Positions 34,266 through 44,930 are shown, counted from the stretch's first letter. The stretch is DNA of 64,000 nt from Sipunculus nudus (GCA_026874595.1 CM049311.1:54935676-54999675); one strand, 5' to 3'. Notes: generated from the letters alone by a model not told the origin. Numbers and translations: made by a program.

Positions 34266-36480
34266 ATGACAAGTTGCGATTTTGAAAAACGCCTGACTTA
34301 AGCAACACAGGAATTTTGCAAGGCCATGAAGAGAAGCAGATTGAAAGCACTGAAGGCCATTTATCAGAAGGACATTATTTGCGTGCTACCTACCGGGTTG
34401 GTTATGTATACATTCCTTTAACTTAAATCAGTATTATTAAATTATTTAAAAGTAATATTTATTATGTATAAATATTTAAAGTAGAATGCAATATAATTAC
34501 CATATATTATTATATATATTTATTTCGTTAATAAATGGTTTAGGTCATTGTAATGAGTAATCGTAATTACTTGTAATTATTTCTTCTGTAATAAAATGTA
34601 ATTGGTAATTAAAAAAAATACTTACTTGTTATTGTAATGATTACAACCAAATGTATCATGTAATGTCAATACTTTCCGATTACTTTAATGATTTTTGTTC
34701 AAGAATCCTGCATGGCTTTTATTATTTGAAAACAACATTTAGTAAATATCTTAAACAGTTGACCCAAGCTGAGTACAGAGTCATATGCTTAATGGCTTAT
34801 TATCAGTGCTTTGCCAATGTTCATTTTCTGGTAATTTATGCAGCTCATAAAAATTATTCAACTCTGTTTAAAAAAAAATCAAAAAGCTTAATGAATTACT
34901 AAAAAAATACCTTTTGGATGTAAAAAAATTACCAGTTTTCATGTATCACAGGAATTTAGTCACATCTGCTTAGTTTACCTGATTTAAAGCTGTGTTGTAA
35001 CCTTATAAATGGTATAAAAGTAATGTACAGCTGCTTCTCAGATATAGATATTTTTGCATGAAATTATAATTCCTATATTAAGTAGTACATTTCTGCTTCT
35101 TGATATTCAATAACACTGTCAAATAAGTAACCCTATGTGGGATCCTATATGGTCGGTGGCTTGCAGGTGTTATAGTCAATAAATTCAGATTTATTGCATT
35201 TTGTCATATTTTAAACACTGACAAGAATTATTCTGAACTACATGTAGCAGTCTGCATTGTTATGCTTTGGTATGACTTTTGTATTTCATCAGTGTAATTG
35301 TCACCTGGAACTTCTAGTATAAGATGGATTACCAATGGACCCATTAAGAGAAATAGCCTGGATGATAAATGGTTACCCCCCTTAATAATGGTAAAAAGGT
35401 TTATCTTGGTTTTGCAGGGGAAAGGAATTTAGGAAAGAATTCCAGAAGTTGGGTGAATTGCTAACCCTCTTTCCCTAAGCTTCACATATTGCACTGACTG
35501 CCACTGCAACTGAGGGCAACATTAAGACTATACCAGATTCTCTTGGCTACCAAAACCCAATAGTGATTAAAGCCAACCCAGACAGAGCAAATATCAAATA
35601 TGAGGTAAAAACAGAGTTTTATAAAAAAAAATTATTCATCTTATTTTTTCAGAATGCTGCTTCTAACATACAAAATGTTTATTTTAAATATTGTTGCAGG
35701 TATAATCTTCTACCTTTTAAGTTATTTTTTCAAATGAAATGTGAGGAACCTATAAGATATGTGTACTCAGTGTGGACTACATTGCCAATATATCAAAGTC
35801 TAACTGAAAGTAAACATGAAAGTATATGTTATATTCAAAGGCTATTAGAGTACCTTTGTGTGCTTAATTGTACATTTTTAATGCATTTATTTTAAGGACT
35901 GCAGTTTTCAACATTATAAATATATATATTGATGCCATTATGGAAACACTCTGTCTGGAGCTGCTCTCGGAAGCAAAAGGACTTTCCAGTTACTATTGCA
36001 TACATGGAAGGGTATGATCACATGGCATACTGCTGGAACTGTAGTGAGGAAAAGATGAAAGATGTTGTTAGTGGCAGCTCAATGTATGTCCAATATCAGA
36101 ATGGTTATCCAGCAACTGATAAAGATAGGATTATCAAAGAGCTATCACAAGAAAACCCAAGCTGCAGACTGATACTAGCTACAACAGCTTCCGGGATGGC
36201 AGGGGAAAGAGTTATACATTTCAGACCCCCTTTACTCTGGAGGCGTATGTCCAAGAGTCCGGCAGAGCTAGAAGGGTGGGACAGAATTCAAAAGCAGCAC
36301 TTTACTACAAAAGTGATCACCTAAAGTCAAAGAATATGCCATCTGAGATGAAAGAATACTGCCAAAGTAAGGGATGTCTTAGGGTCTTCCTTGTGAGATA
36401 TTTTGGTTTTGACATTCAGTTGAGGGGCCAGCTTTAGCTTGTTGTAGTGTTTGCCAAACTGCTGTCACTGAAACCAAGTA
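34266..36480 (+). pseudogene. RecQ-type DNA helicase gene, degenerate, with intron-like structure
   Basis: Three blocks match RecQ-family helicases in order. Block 1 (34266-34400) ends LKALKAIYQKDIICVLPTG, motif I, followed by GTTATG, which could be a 5' splice site. Block 2 (35418-35604) follows TTTTGCAG, reads GKEFRKEFQKLGELLTLFP, a stop, then ASHIALTATATEGNIKTIPD (motif III) and NPIVIKANPDRANIKYE, and ends at GAG/GTAAAA. Block 3 (about 35905-36480) has KDFPVTIAY (motif IV), LILATTASGMAGE (motif V), then after a frameshift YVQESGRARRVGQNSKAALY (motif VI, usually GRAGRDG) and a Cys-bearing end. Motifs Ia and II (DExH) were not found. A stop in block 1, a stop in block 2 and at least three frameshifts make it a pseudogene. 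The intron-like gaps argue against a retrocopy. Confidence 0.8.
34545..34660. repeat. GTAATTAC-rich low-complexity element
   Basis: Repeated GTAATCGTAATTACTTG, GTAATTATTTC, TGTAATTGGTAATTA and TTGTAATGATTACA words are self-complementary. They recall short interspersed elements rich in GTAATTAC in many invertebrates. It lies in the first intron-like gap of the helicase remnant. Confidence 0.4.
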
Positions 36481-36489
36481 GATTAAATT

Positions 36490-38280
36490 ATCACTGGTAC
36501 AGACATTACTGTAGATGACTCCTTGACTTCAGTCCTAGACCATTTACAGGCTGATCAAAACTGCTGTACTAGTACATATACATAGCAGTTAAATCAATGT
36601 ATTGTGATCACAGATTACAGAAAAAGTGTGAGTCTCTTACAGTAAAGCAATGGTCATGGTGGGCTTTCAGGAAGAAAATGGTTTGATATTAGGGCAGGAT
36701 TTCACTCAGAGGAATATAAATATTTTTAATGATAAAGTTCACCTATAAACAGAGATGGTTAACTGCCATCAGTAAGCAGGGCTCAAATATGAACTAAGAT
36801 ATCATGACAGCTGAGCAAAACTCAAAGGAAATCTTAAATAAGTTGACCATGTTCTCAGAGCCTAAGAGCAAACAAAATGTTGACCATATAATTATATATA
36901 TATTATTTGACATACTAAGCGTATTCAGGTTGCTTAATTTGTATTTGATATTTTGAAAGTATGCATCATTAACAGTATATATCATATAATTTTTTTACCA
37001 GATCTTCCTTTCTACTTCTTGTAAGTTTCCCATTATATTTGTAAAATATTATCCTTCATAATGTTGCATAAAGAATAACAGAAATGCCTGATTTGTCAAT
37101 AATCTCAAAATAAAGTTCTTTTAAAATTAACAGGGCATTTTTATGTTATAGGTACTCTTTTTGGTTAAAAAACTGAATGCACCATCAACAAAACCTGGAT
37201 GTTACACACATTTCTTTCGACTATTTTGACTGATGTATGGTAGAATTATATTTTGATGGATTAATGTCCCCAATCTGCTGATTGCGCAAGGGCAGGTTTT
37301 GTGTAGGCCAAATAAAAACAAAAAACAGTTAATTTTCTACACCTTTATTAACCTTTTGTTTATTGCTTATATAAATTAAGATATTCGTATGTGAATGAAA
37401 GGTAGTCATCACAAATGATTTAACAGAGTTTTAAAACAAAAAAACTGATATAGAATAAGTATCTTATAAAAAAATGTCAGAACATATTCTTCCAGAAAAA
37501 AAACTGTTGTGATATACACACTTACCTGGATGGGATGTACTATAGGCATGGTATATTTTGAACAGTGCATAGAGACTGATAACAAAATATTTATATATGG
37601 AATGATACGATAATAAAATCACTTTGCCTTCCCTGACCTGCAATGAGTATTACGACAAATCTCAGAACGCAGAACGGGGAACTACCATAGTTTATATTAT
37701 TTATTAAGTCATGCCATTTAACTGCATCATATTATTTATAACTATGAACACTTCTCTTGTGTTGTAACTTGTGCATCATGCTGTGAACAAGTTGATTATA
37801 CTTTGACATTCCAAAAATACCAGCTCGATGGCCGACTCTGCATAACAAGAAAGGAAATACATGCTGATAACTGCACAAAGTATAACCATTCGCCTCAAGA
37901 CGTATGCGGTATCTTGTGTAAGCACTGATGTTGACATGCTGGAACACCAATATTGTTTACGCTGGTAACGATAGGCGAGACTTGTTCTCGGGTAACCGAG
38001 ATCGAAAAATAGTCCGACGGCCCCCTACATGGAGGAAGACAGTTCTTTACCCTAAGGTCAAAGGTCGATTGTAGAGAGTGCGAGTGATGTCTACAGATAA
38101 GTCATGCGTTTGGTTGCGTTTGAGATTAGACCATTCGTCAATTGTCCAACAGTTCGCATCATATCTGTCTTCCATCGTAATTCTGTGTGAGACTATTTGC
38201 GATTACTCTGGGTATATATAGGTAGACCATAGAGATGACCATCAAAACGCCCTCAGCATTCAAGGAAAGATGGCTGCTGG
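36490..38280. other. No recognisable feature
   Basis: AT-rich sequence after the helicase remnant. Words around 37640-37990 are more complex (CAGAACGCAGAACGGGGAAC, then GTAACGATAGGCGAGACTTG) but no family or RNA gene is evident. It is absent from duplication unit 1, so it belongs to the material inserted into unit 2 between 32.6 and 38.9 kb. Confidence 0.45.
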
Positions 38281-38289
38281 TCTAATACC

Positions 38290-38690
38290 CCTCACAAGCT
38301 GGTGAGGTTGCTGCATCTGCGGCTACAAATAGAGTAAATCCGAGAAGACATGTAATCGTTCTTATATTTTCTCAGCCGTTCGCACGACCACACGTAAGAT
38401 CGTGCAAACGGTCTCATCCAATCACCCGAGTAATCATATAGTCGTATATCAACTCGTACGACCATGCGATCAGTCACACGAAAGTTATTTGTGCCCATTC
38501 GCTCAAACTCGTGCAAAACTCGCATGCTGCTAATCGCTCTGGTTATAAGACCGCTTTGGCATTTGTGAATGCTTTTGCGACACTTGATGCGATCTGTGGC
38601 GATAGACCCTTGACGCAGCATATTGTGCAACCAAATGGTTGCAAGCGATTGAACCCCAATAGTGAAAGGGGCTTAAACGGCAGTGCTCCT
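38290..38690. mobile_element. CGA/TCG-rich short interspersed element, third copy or relative
   Basis: Dense GCGA/TCGC/CGTACGA words (CGTTCGCACGACCACACG, ACGACCATGCGATCAGTCAC, TTTTGCGACACTTGATGCGA) end with AACCCCAATAGTGAAAGGGG. The minus-strand wording CCCCTTTCACTATTGGGGTT is a typical outer end of such elements. The vocabulary is that of 14337-14630 and 32206-32660, but colinear identity is low. Overlapping frames on both strands (up to 112 codons) stay open only because of the GC content. Confidence 0.4.
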
Positions 38691-38904
38691 TGGAGATCGG
38701 CGGTACTTTTATGTGGTCGTACATTCATATATAAATATATATAATTCTGTCATATCAAATGAAATTTAACACCAGTGCTGTGTTGTATTTTTGTGGATTG
38801 TTTTGTAATGAGAATGATTCGTTTTCTTGAACCGCACTGATTAGCGGTCAACATTTTGTCCCATAAGGGAGACGATCTGTCTGAGAGTCTCATGATCACT
38901 GTGA

Positions 38905-40560
38905 TCATTTAGGAAAAGAAACTTACGGAAACGTTCACTCTCGTCAGAACCTTAGAGACGTTACTGAAGTAAACAAAATGGGCGGTTAGCGACCAGGCGA
39001 CGAGAATAATCTAGTTACCTTGACAGCTCTTCATTCTTTGAAGGAAATGACGTCAGGAAACTCCCCGTTGACATCCGGCTTTGTCCTGATTAATAACGTT
39101 TATTGTTAACTGAAAGTTAAAGCCTGTCCAAAATGGATATACTGCGCATGCGGGGGTTGACACAGGAGTAACAGAACAAAGAATTGAAGGATCTCCCACA
39201 TGACGGCCTAATGGACGTCTCGCCTGTGTTTTATCATAACATTTCTTGTAGGTGTATTAAGATTAATTCTGTACTTGGGTTAAACTTGTTTATCTCCTGT
39301 GATGGATGAATGCAGTGGCGGTTTTAGGGGGGGGGCTCCTCATTTTAACTAGGCGGGACGTCTATATAAAGTTTTCTGGTATTTGCGGCTTCAGCTGCCA
39401 CTCACCTATTCTAAAGTCCTCTGTCCGCCATGAAATTATGAAGGGTCATGTACAACATCATCACTAAGTACCAGGGCGTTACCATAATAAAACTCTGTAC
39501 AACCATGACATTCCTAATTGGAGATAAAGCGACAGAAGAGTTAAAAACGAGAAGAATGATCCTTGTTTCTCTGTGTTTCATTTTTTAAAATGAAACATGG
39601 TTAAAGGGGAGTAGCAACAGCCTTCTGTCCCTCATGGCAAAAATATCCTTCTCCAACAAAAAACGCTTCTCTCCTTATTAGAGGTATCAATTTACACTGA
39701 CAGCCCAGTCATCTGAAAAATACCATGTGAAAGACTTACAGGAAGGCTTACATGTGACATAAATGGTCACTGCACGCACAAAAACAAATGGATTCAGATT
39801 AGCTGTCACCTGTTATATCATTCTCTGATATTTATTTCAACCTGTCTAAGCAGATGTAAGATGTCATGCCAGCGTTTTTATTGGTCTGCCTGATTAGTCT
39901 GTCACTTTTGGTTTCAAATGTAAAAGTGAAACCGTGAATCGTAGACGAACTGTGAAAAATAAAAAAAAAAATAAAATAATTAAGAAGATAGCATTTCTAA
40001 TGGTTTGATATCTGATTAAACTGTCAGCTTTTTCCTTAGAATAACATTTCTAGTCGTCAGACAACAGGAGACCGTCTTTAAGAATCAAAGGTCTCCCTTG
40101 ACCGGATTAAGAGTTAAGAGGGAGCAGTCGCAAACACGGAAAGAGAACGTTAGAAGAGCATTGCTCATCGTCCTGATCGGCAACTTTACTTAACACATGA
40201 ACCAGATCTATCTGTTCGAGGATTCAAGCCTCAGATAAACAAATCCTGAACAAGATTTCATGTCCTGCGGCATGAGGCTTGCCAGGAAAAAATATGAACA
40301 GTTTTAAGGTCACCCATGACCTTTTACCATACGTATAAGGCTACTCCTTTTTGTTTTGAATTTTTGAGGTATATATATTGCAATTTAACTGTCAGTTCTA
40401 AAAAAAATCTATTATCCCAAAACATTAACCTTACCTAAATAGAATGTCCGATTATATGTAAAATCTAAAGGTAATAACAAAAGACAAGGGTTACTATCAC
40501 TTTAACCAGAAACCTCTCCTGCTTCCTGTGTCAAACGTACTTGTTCAGTTGCTTTGTTTT
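38905..40560. repeat. Segmental duplication unit 2, SD-c left half
   Basis: It aligns with 15855-18130. Shared features in order are the GTAAACAAAATGGGCGGTT word, the CRE at 39048, GTCCAAAATGGATATACTGC (39126), AAAACAAATGGATTCAGATT (39781), GTCTGTCACTTTTGGTTTCAAA-type words and TTAGAAGAGCATTGC then CGTCCTGATCGGCAAC. The alignment stops at about 40560, where other repeats are inserted, and resumes at 43410. Confidence 0.8.
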
Positions 40561-40829
40561 CACTTTGAATAAATTGTAAAAGTAACGTGTAATAATGTCA
40601 TCATCAATTGAAAACTAGCTGCTCCCGTGGAAAGTCCACGGCTCTAACTGGTGTATTTTTTGTAATCAGCTGATAGAAACTAAACGATGCATATTTTAAT
40701 CCTAAGGTTTTAGCAGGAACTTTTGTCATGTGTTTCACTTATATCATATAAAGTTGGAATGATCCAGTAACACCCTCCCCTAAAATATTAAAACAAATAA
40801 AATAATTCTTTTCCAGAAATCACACCAAA

Positions 40830-41135
40830 AAAAATAAATTTTGAAGGAGACGTGACGTATTAAAACAATAGTTATCATGGAAATATACTTCTGAATGTAT
40901 AAAAATCAACCTACCTGTAAACCTTTAAAATGGTGATTGTGTAAAGGGTCTCAGCTCTTTGTATCCACTCAACGGAAAAGTACTTCCTATTAAAAGATTC
41001 ATGTGGAAATGTGTTCCGCACTTGAATTCAAAATATTTACTTCCTTTTGACAGAGTAAAATTCCTTAAAAGGCGATATAAAGGAATTGGGGATCAGTGGG
41101 GATTACAGGTCGTTTCCTGAAAAAGCGTGATAGGT
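40830..41135. repeat. Local duplication, copy 1 (partner 42450-42830)
   Basis: GTTATCATGGAAATATACTT, GAATGTATAAAAATCAACCT, TTTACTTCCTTTTGACAGAG and GGATCAGTGGGGATTA recur as GTTATCATAGAAAGATAATT, GAATGTATAAAAATCAACAT, TTTACTTCCTTTTAAGAGA and GAATCAATGGGGATTA at 42469-42702. The pair flanks the solo LTR at 41395-42110. Confidence 0.7.
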
Positions 41136-41394
41136 GAAAAATGTTTTGCTGAACATTTGTAGAGGGTTAGGGTTAAGACATATCAATAATCCATTTCATT
41201 TTGCAGGTAATAAGAATCACCATAATATATATTTTCTTATTAACCATAATGACAAGGAACCATTTTTTTGTCCCCGTGTGGAAGCCACCCATTCGTATTT
41301 ATTTGTTCTGCCACTCGTAAGGTAAACTCGTGATACTGAGGCAGGAGTGTTCATATATGACGCATACACGTTGTTACAGGTGCTCTTTTTATTG

Positions 41395-42110
41395 TGTGAC
41401 ACGGGCGTAACTTGTGTTGTAGTTGCACTCTCAGTTTAATCCGTACTGGTTTAACTCTTGTTGTCATGCTAGCTTGGGGCTTTCTTGCCTGGCCGGGGCG
41501 GGTCGGACTCACGTGTGGACCCTGGAATGTGGAGACACAGCGATGTTCTTCTAGATGATTCCTGTAACGCGTGTTTACTGTGTATTATGTTAGATCCTTT
41601 AGACTGTTCGAGAAATGGAAAATTCGCGGCTTGGGGCAAGAAGTTATAAATAGGGGGCTGTGTTTTTTTAGCCGCGAGAGAGGAGAGAAGATTCCAGCGT
41701 ACCCAGGCGTGTGGGACCTATCCGATTATCCAGTAATTTTAGGGATTCTACTATTACTAACACTCTACAATTTAGTGCTGCCTGCCTCAAGTTTACTTTC
41801 TGGATTGTTACAAGAGCTTTACATTGGACTGTTATTCTCCGAGAGAATTCGTGTGAACTGTTCGACGGCTTATATATTTTAAAGACTTATCATTGTGACG
41901 GTGTTGGTAACTAGGTACTGTGCACATTGTTTATTTTACTGTGTGATTGTATTTATTTGTTGTTATACCACTGATATACTGTTTAATTGTATTGATTTAG
42001 TGTATTGTAATGTTAGGGTTGTTTTAGGAATAAATTATAGTTATTTGTTAAAAAAAAACCACTGACTTCTTTATTCATTCCCTAGAAATTTCACGATGCC
42101 TAGTGTTACA
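41395..42110 (+). mobile_element. Solo-LTR-like element, about 716 bp
   Basis: It starts TGTGACACGGGCG and ends CTAGTGTTACA, giving TG...CA ends with near-perfect inverted repeats TGTGACAC/GTGTTACA. A polyadenylation signal (AATAAA in GGAATAAATTATAG, about 42029) lies near the 3' end, as expected for an LTR. No primer-binding site or coding domain follows, and no target duplication is clear, so the solo state is inferred. Part of it (41463-41570) recurs inverted at 45059-45166. A 103-codon frame (41571-41882) has a hydrophobic stretch but lies inside the LTR and is not supported as a gene. Confidence 0.55.
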
Positions 42111-42339
42111 GAGTCTGATTTTTTTTAATCTCCTTGACAAAATTTATGTTCATCACGCATACGTGATCTGTTGATATTAGGTTCCGTAACAACGTGAACA
42201 CATGACTGATATTAAAGGAGATTCTGATGGAAGTCTGTACGCCCTGACTACAGATTCTAGTTTGTTATATATTTAAAGATATACTGGTGATATGTTTTCA
42301 TGTTTCACCGTCCCTAAAGTCAACGGATCTTTAAAAAAA

Positions 42340-42380
42340 TATGTAACCCCCCCCCCCCGGGACCCCATCCCCCCTCCCCA
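42340..42380. repeat. C-rich tract
   Basis: AACCCCCCCCCCCGGGACCC followed by CATCCCCCCTCCCC. It is low-complexity. Confidence 0.9.
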
Positions 42381-42449
42381 AATCTAATGATATTAAATTG
42401 TGGGGCTTCTTTTTGAGAAAAAAAAACTACATAAAACACATGGCTTGGC

Positions 42450-42830
42450 CGAACTTTTGAAACCATGGTTATCATAGAAAGATAATTTTGAATGTATAAA
42501 AATCAACATACTAGTAACCCATAAAAAATTTGTCAAACGGTGGTCACATCACTGGACTCAGTGCCCAGTGTTGACCAAACTGAAAAGCCCTCGCATTGAA
42601 AGGAGAGCCATGTGGTGTTTGGATTAAAAACCTTTACTTCCTTTTAAGAGAAAATTCTTTTAGAGGCGTTACAATGGATATTGGGAATCAATGGGGATTA
42701 TAGTGGACCCGCGTGACCGCGTATTGCACGGATATGCCTTTTTTTGGCAGAACATTCGCTCTGGCCACGGTGTTAATAGGCCAGTGAAAATCCCCGAGAG
42801 TCCTCCTGAAAAAAGCGTCACAGGCGTGGA
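42450..42830. repeat. Local duplication, copy 2 (partner 40830-41135)
   Basis: It follows the order of the 40.8-kb copy and extends through CTCCTGAAAAAAGCGTCACA, which corresponds to TTCCTGAAAAAGCGTGATAG at 41114. It has an extra segment around 42530-42600. No coding frame is preserved in both. Confidence 0.65.
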
Positions 42831-43342
42831 GGACCTTTCAGCACAAAAGAAATTGGGGCACCTAATAGGGAAATATTAAAACTATTAATTATTCACCTTA
42901 ATAGGGCATAATCCCGCAAAATAAAACAAACTTGTCCTAGAAGAGCACACCACCGATAGGTCTGCCGAATTTGAAGAGTCAAATCAGAACGGAAGCAGGT
43001 AAATCGTGCTCTATAAAAAAACTAACTCCGTATTAATTAGATAGATAGAAGATATTGCACAGGAGAAGTATATGGTAAGTTAAATAAAGGTGTTTTACAA
43101 TCTTTAAAAATAAATCAGGCTAATTATTCATATGACTTGATGGCCATGGCACAATGATACGCTATTTCAAAGAGATCAGTAACTAAATAGATTGAAAATG
43201 ACTTGACCATTTCCATCCTATTAGGCTTTATTATGACAATATCCCATGCTCTGTAACAATCAATATTTTAACTGTTTGGCAACAAAACGGGCACTGATTT
43301 GTAAGGATAGTTCAGTTAATGGCCTCCCTAACCTATCTCCAT

Positions 43343-43344
<2 letters not shown>

Positions 43345-43404
<60 letters not shown>
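43345..43404. repeat. (TA)30 microsatellite
   Basis: About 30 uninterrupted TA units. Its purity implies recent expansion or an assembly-sensitive length. It marks the boundary where unit 2 resumes alignment with unit 1. Confidence 0.97.
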
Positions 43405-43406
<2 letters not shown>

Positions 43407-43409
43407 CAG

Positions 43410-44325
43410 TTATCACTCTGACTGAACTCTGATTGACTCTGGCTTTAAAAAATCTTTTGATCTCTTGGGTCCGTGAATCTCGTTCCCTCCTTCAATGGCG
43501 CCTGATAGGTTTTTCACCCGTTTCACTCATATTATAGACGGCACGATTATAGAAGTCGTGTTGCTTCAGGGGAGTCGGAAGGCATTGTCTTGAGAAGTGT
43601 CACTTCATTTCTCTCTTGGAAATTTAACAGTCTGAGAATTGAGTCGCTTATGGCTGCAGATATTTTAGAAAACGATTACATTATACTAGACGATTAAACG
43701 GGTCTTCTTTAACAAGGTACTTTACTGTTTAGTGTCATATCCTCCAAAATGCTATATATCATCCAGAAAGCCAAAATCTCGACTATCCTGAAACTGGGTT
43801 TTGATTGATGCAATACTTCCTCAGTTTTTTCCACTGGTACTCTGTATGAAAGGTCTTTTTAACACTTGATAATAGTTATACTTTGTGATACTAACACATA
43901 TTTATTGTGCGAGTTGAGATGATAACAACCTTCGAGTTAAGTTCGAGATGATAAAGTGTGATGTAATGGGTAAAGCTTTTTCGTCCACTTATTAATGAAA
44001 TATCTTTTTTACTGTCTTGTATCTAATTAGAGAATAAGAATGCATGGTTATTGTAGAAGCGGAAATGAAACTAACGTCTGCAGTCGGCAGGAAATTCATA
44101 TTCTGTGTTATTTCCTGTAGGGTCGTATACCATGTTCATGATTTTTTCATCAAGGTAAAAGGACGGCATTATTAGCCATTTAAACATGAGTTACATTCCT
44201 TTTTAAAAAATAAATTGATATGTCCTGGGAGTCATGTCCGAACTGAACAGCCGTTTCAAGGGTCAGATAAAAGTATAGGCTGGGTATAGTTGTTGTAAAA
44301 CTTTAAAACATTTAATATATCTATT
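43410..44325. repeat. Segmental duplication unit 2, SD-c right half (before the TRIM)
   Basis: It aligns with about 18180-19335. Words shared in order are TCCCTCCTTCAATGG, GTGTTGCTTCAGG, TCCAGAAAGCCAAAATCTCG (weak), AACACATATTTATTGTG, GTGTGATGTAATG, CGTCTGCAGTCGGC and CCGTTTCAAGGGTCAG. No gene was found. Confidence 0.75.
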
Positions 44326-44326
44326 T

Positions 44327-44457
44327 TGTTACGGGGTGACATAAAAGCGGACCGATTTGTCTCGCTAGTGAAGCTCGCTGGACTTATGCGCCACCGCGAT
44401 TGGTTCGAATCCCGGATCGGCCCAATATTTTCCCCTGAACAATTTGTCTTCGTAACA
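44327..44457 (+). repeat. TRIM-like element, 5' LTR (131 bp)
   Basis: It starts TGTTACGGGGTGACATAAAA and ends TTTGTCTTCGTAACA. It holds the B box GGTTCGAATCC near 44402. Compared with the solo LTR at 12790 it lacks about 33 bp, and the deletion falls between two CTAGTGAAGC words. It therefore has only the first TAGTGAAGC word as a possible A box. This suggests loss by recombination or slippage between short repeats within the LTR. Confidence 0.8.
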
Positions 44458-44460
44458 AAA

Positions 44461-44478
44461 TGGGGGCTCGTTCGGGAT
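44461..44478 (+). promoter_or_regulatory. Primer-binding site, tRNA-Pro type
   Basis: TGGGGGCTCGTTCGGGAT matches the tRNA-Pro-type site (TGGGGGCTCGTCCGGGAT, as in gammaretroviruses and many LTR elements) at 17 of 18 positions, and sits 3 bp after the LTR end, where reverse transcription would be primed. Confidence 0.8.
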
Positions 44479-44565
44479 GACGGTAAACTTTGTGGCCCAG
44501 GGAATAAGCTCACCAAAATGTGACTCCTTGGAAAATTAGTCTTGTTCTGATAGCAGAACGCTCTT

Positions 44566-44574
44566 AAGAGGGGG
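44566..44574 (+). promoter_or_regulatory. Polypurine tract
   Basis: AAGAGGGGG ends 2 bp before the 3' LTR start TGTCACG (or abuts it if the LTR starts TGTGTCACG). This is where second-strand priming would occur in an LTR retrotransposon. Confidence 0.7.
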
Positions 44575-44576
44575 TG

Positions 44577-44731
44577 TGTCACGTGGTGACATAAAAGCTG
44601 ACCGAACTGTCTCGCTAGGGAAGCTTGCTTTTCTAGCGAAGCGGTTGGCATGCCGCACTTGTTTGCCACCATTATGGGTTCGAAACCAAGATCGGCCCAA
44701 TATTTCCCCTGAACAATTTGTCTTCGTAACA
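44577..44731 (+). repeat. TRIM-like element, 3' LTR (155 bp)
   Basis: It starts TGTCACGTGGTGACATAAAA and ends TTTGTCTTCGTAACA. It retains the A-box-like TAGCGAAGCGGTTGGC near 44634 and a B-box-like GGTTCGAAACC at 44679-44689, about 45 bp apart, a spacing suitable for a type 2 RNA polymerase III promoter. Divergence from the 5' LTR (several substitutions besides the deletion) shows that the insertion is not recent. Confidence 0.8.
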
Positions 44732-44734
44732 TTT

Positions 44735-44930
44735 AAATAGAACTATTCACATTCCAGATATTTTCATATACATGCAAAATAGTGAGTGATCTTCACAAGA
44801 TTACGGTATATGCCAATATTTTCGAACGGATTTGCTTACTTCTGTACACGAGTGGAAATACGCTTGCAGCCTGCGCGATCCATGGCGCATCCTGGTTCCC
44901 TAACCGCACAACTTCACAAATCAAGATCAA
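44735..44930. repeat. Segmental duplication unit 2, SD-c end (after the TRIM)
   Basis: TTTTCATATACATGCAAAAT, GGATTTGCTTAC, CACGAGTGGAAATACGCTTG and CCTGGTTCCCTAACCGCAC follow the order of 19340-19550 in unit 1. This shows that the TRIM split a formerly continuous block. Confidence 0.8.

Larger units (their letters stand above)
44327..44731 (+). mobile_element. Miniature LTR retrotransposon (TRIM-like) with tRNA-like motifs in its LTRs
   Basis: Two related LTRs (131 and 155 bp) flank an interior of about 119 bp. Three bases after the 5' LTR, TGGGGGCTCGTTCGGGAT at 44461-44478 differs at one position from the classic primer-binding site complementary to the 3' end of tRNA-Pro. A polypurine tract AAGAGGGGG at 44566-44574 lies just before the 3' LTR. 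The interior has no room for gag or pol, so mobilisation would need proteins from another element. The LTRs carry tRNA-like A- and B-box words. The element interrupts segmental duplication unit 2, and the aligned site in unit 1 (about 19330) is empty. It could be an internal deletion derivative of a longer element rather than a true TRIM family. Confidence 0.8.

Noticed and set aside
34651-34902. 83-codon frame as the missing middle exon of the RecQ remnant
   Set aside because: Its translation shows no DExH motif or other helicase wording, and it begins in a GTAATTAC-rich repeat.
38292-38744. Several overlapping frames of 61-112 codons
   Set aside because: They are by-products of the CG-rich short element. 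Open frames on both strands have the same cause.
41571-41882. 103-codon frame with a hydrophobic stretch
   Set aside because: It lies inside the LTR-like element. The hydrophobic run comes from AT-rich codons.
44256-44732. 158-codon minus-strand open frame, the longest in the window
   Set aside because: It lies across both LTRs and the interior of the TRIM-like element. Repeated protein words simply mirror the two LTRs.
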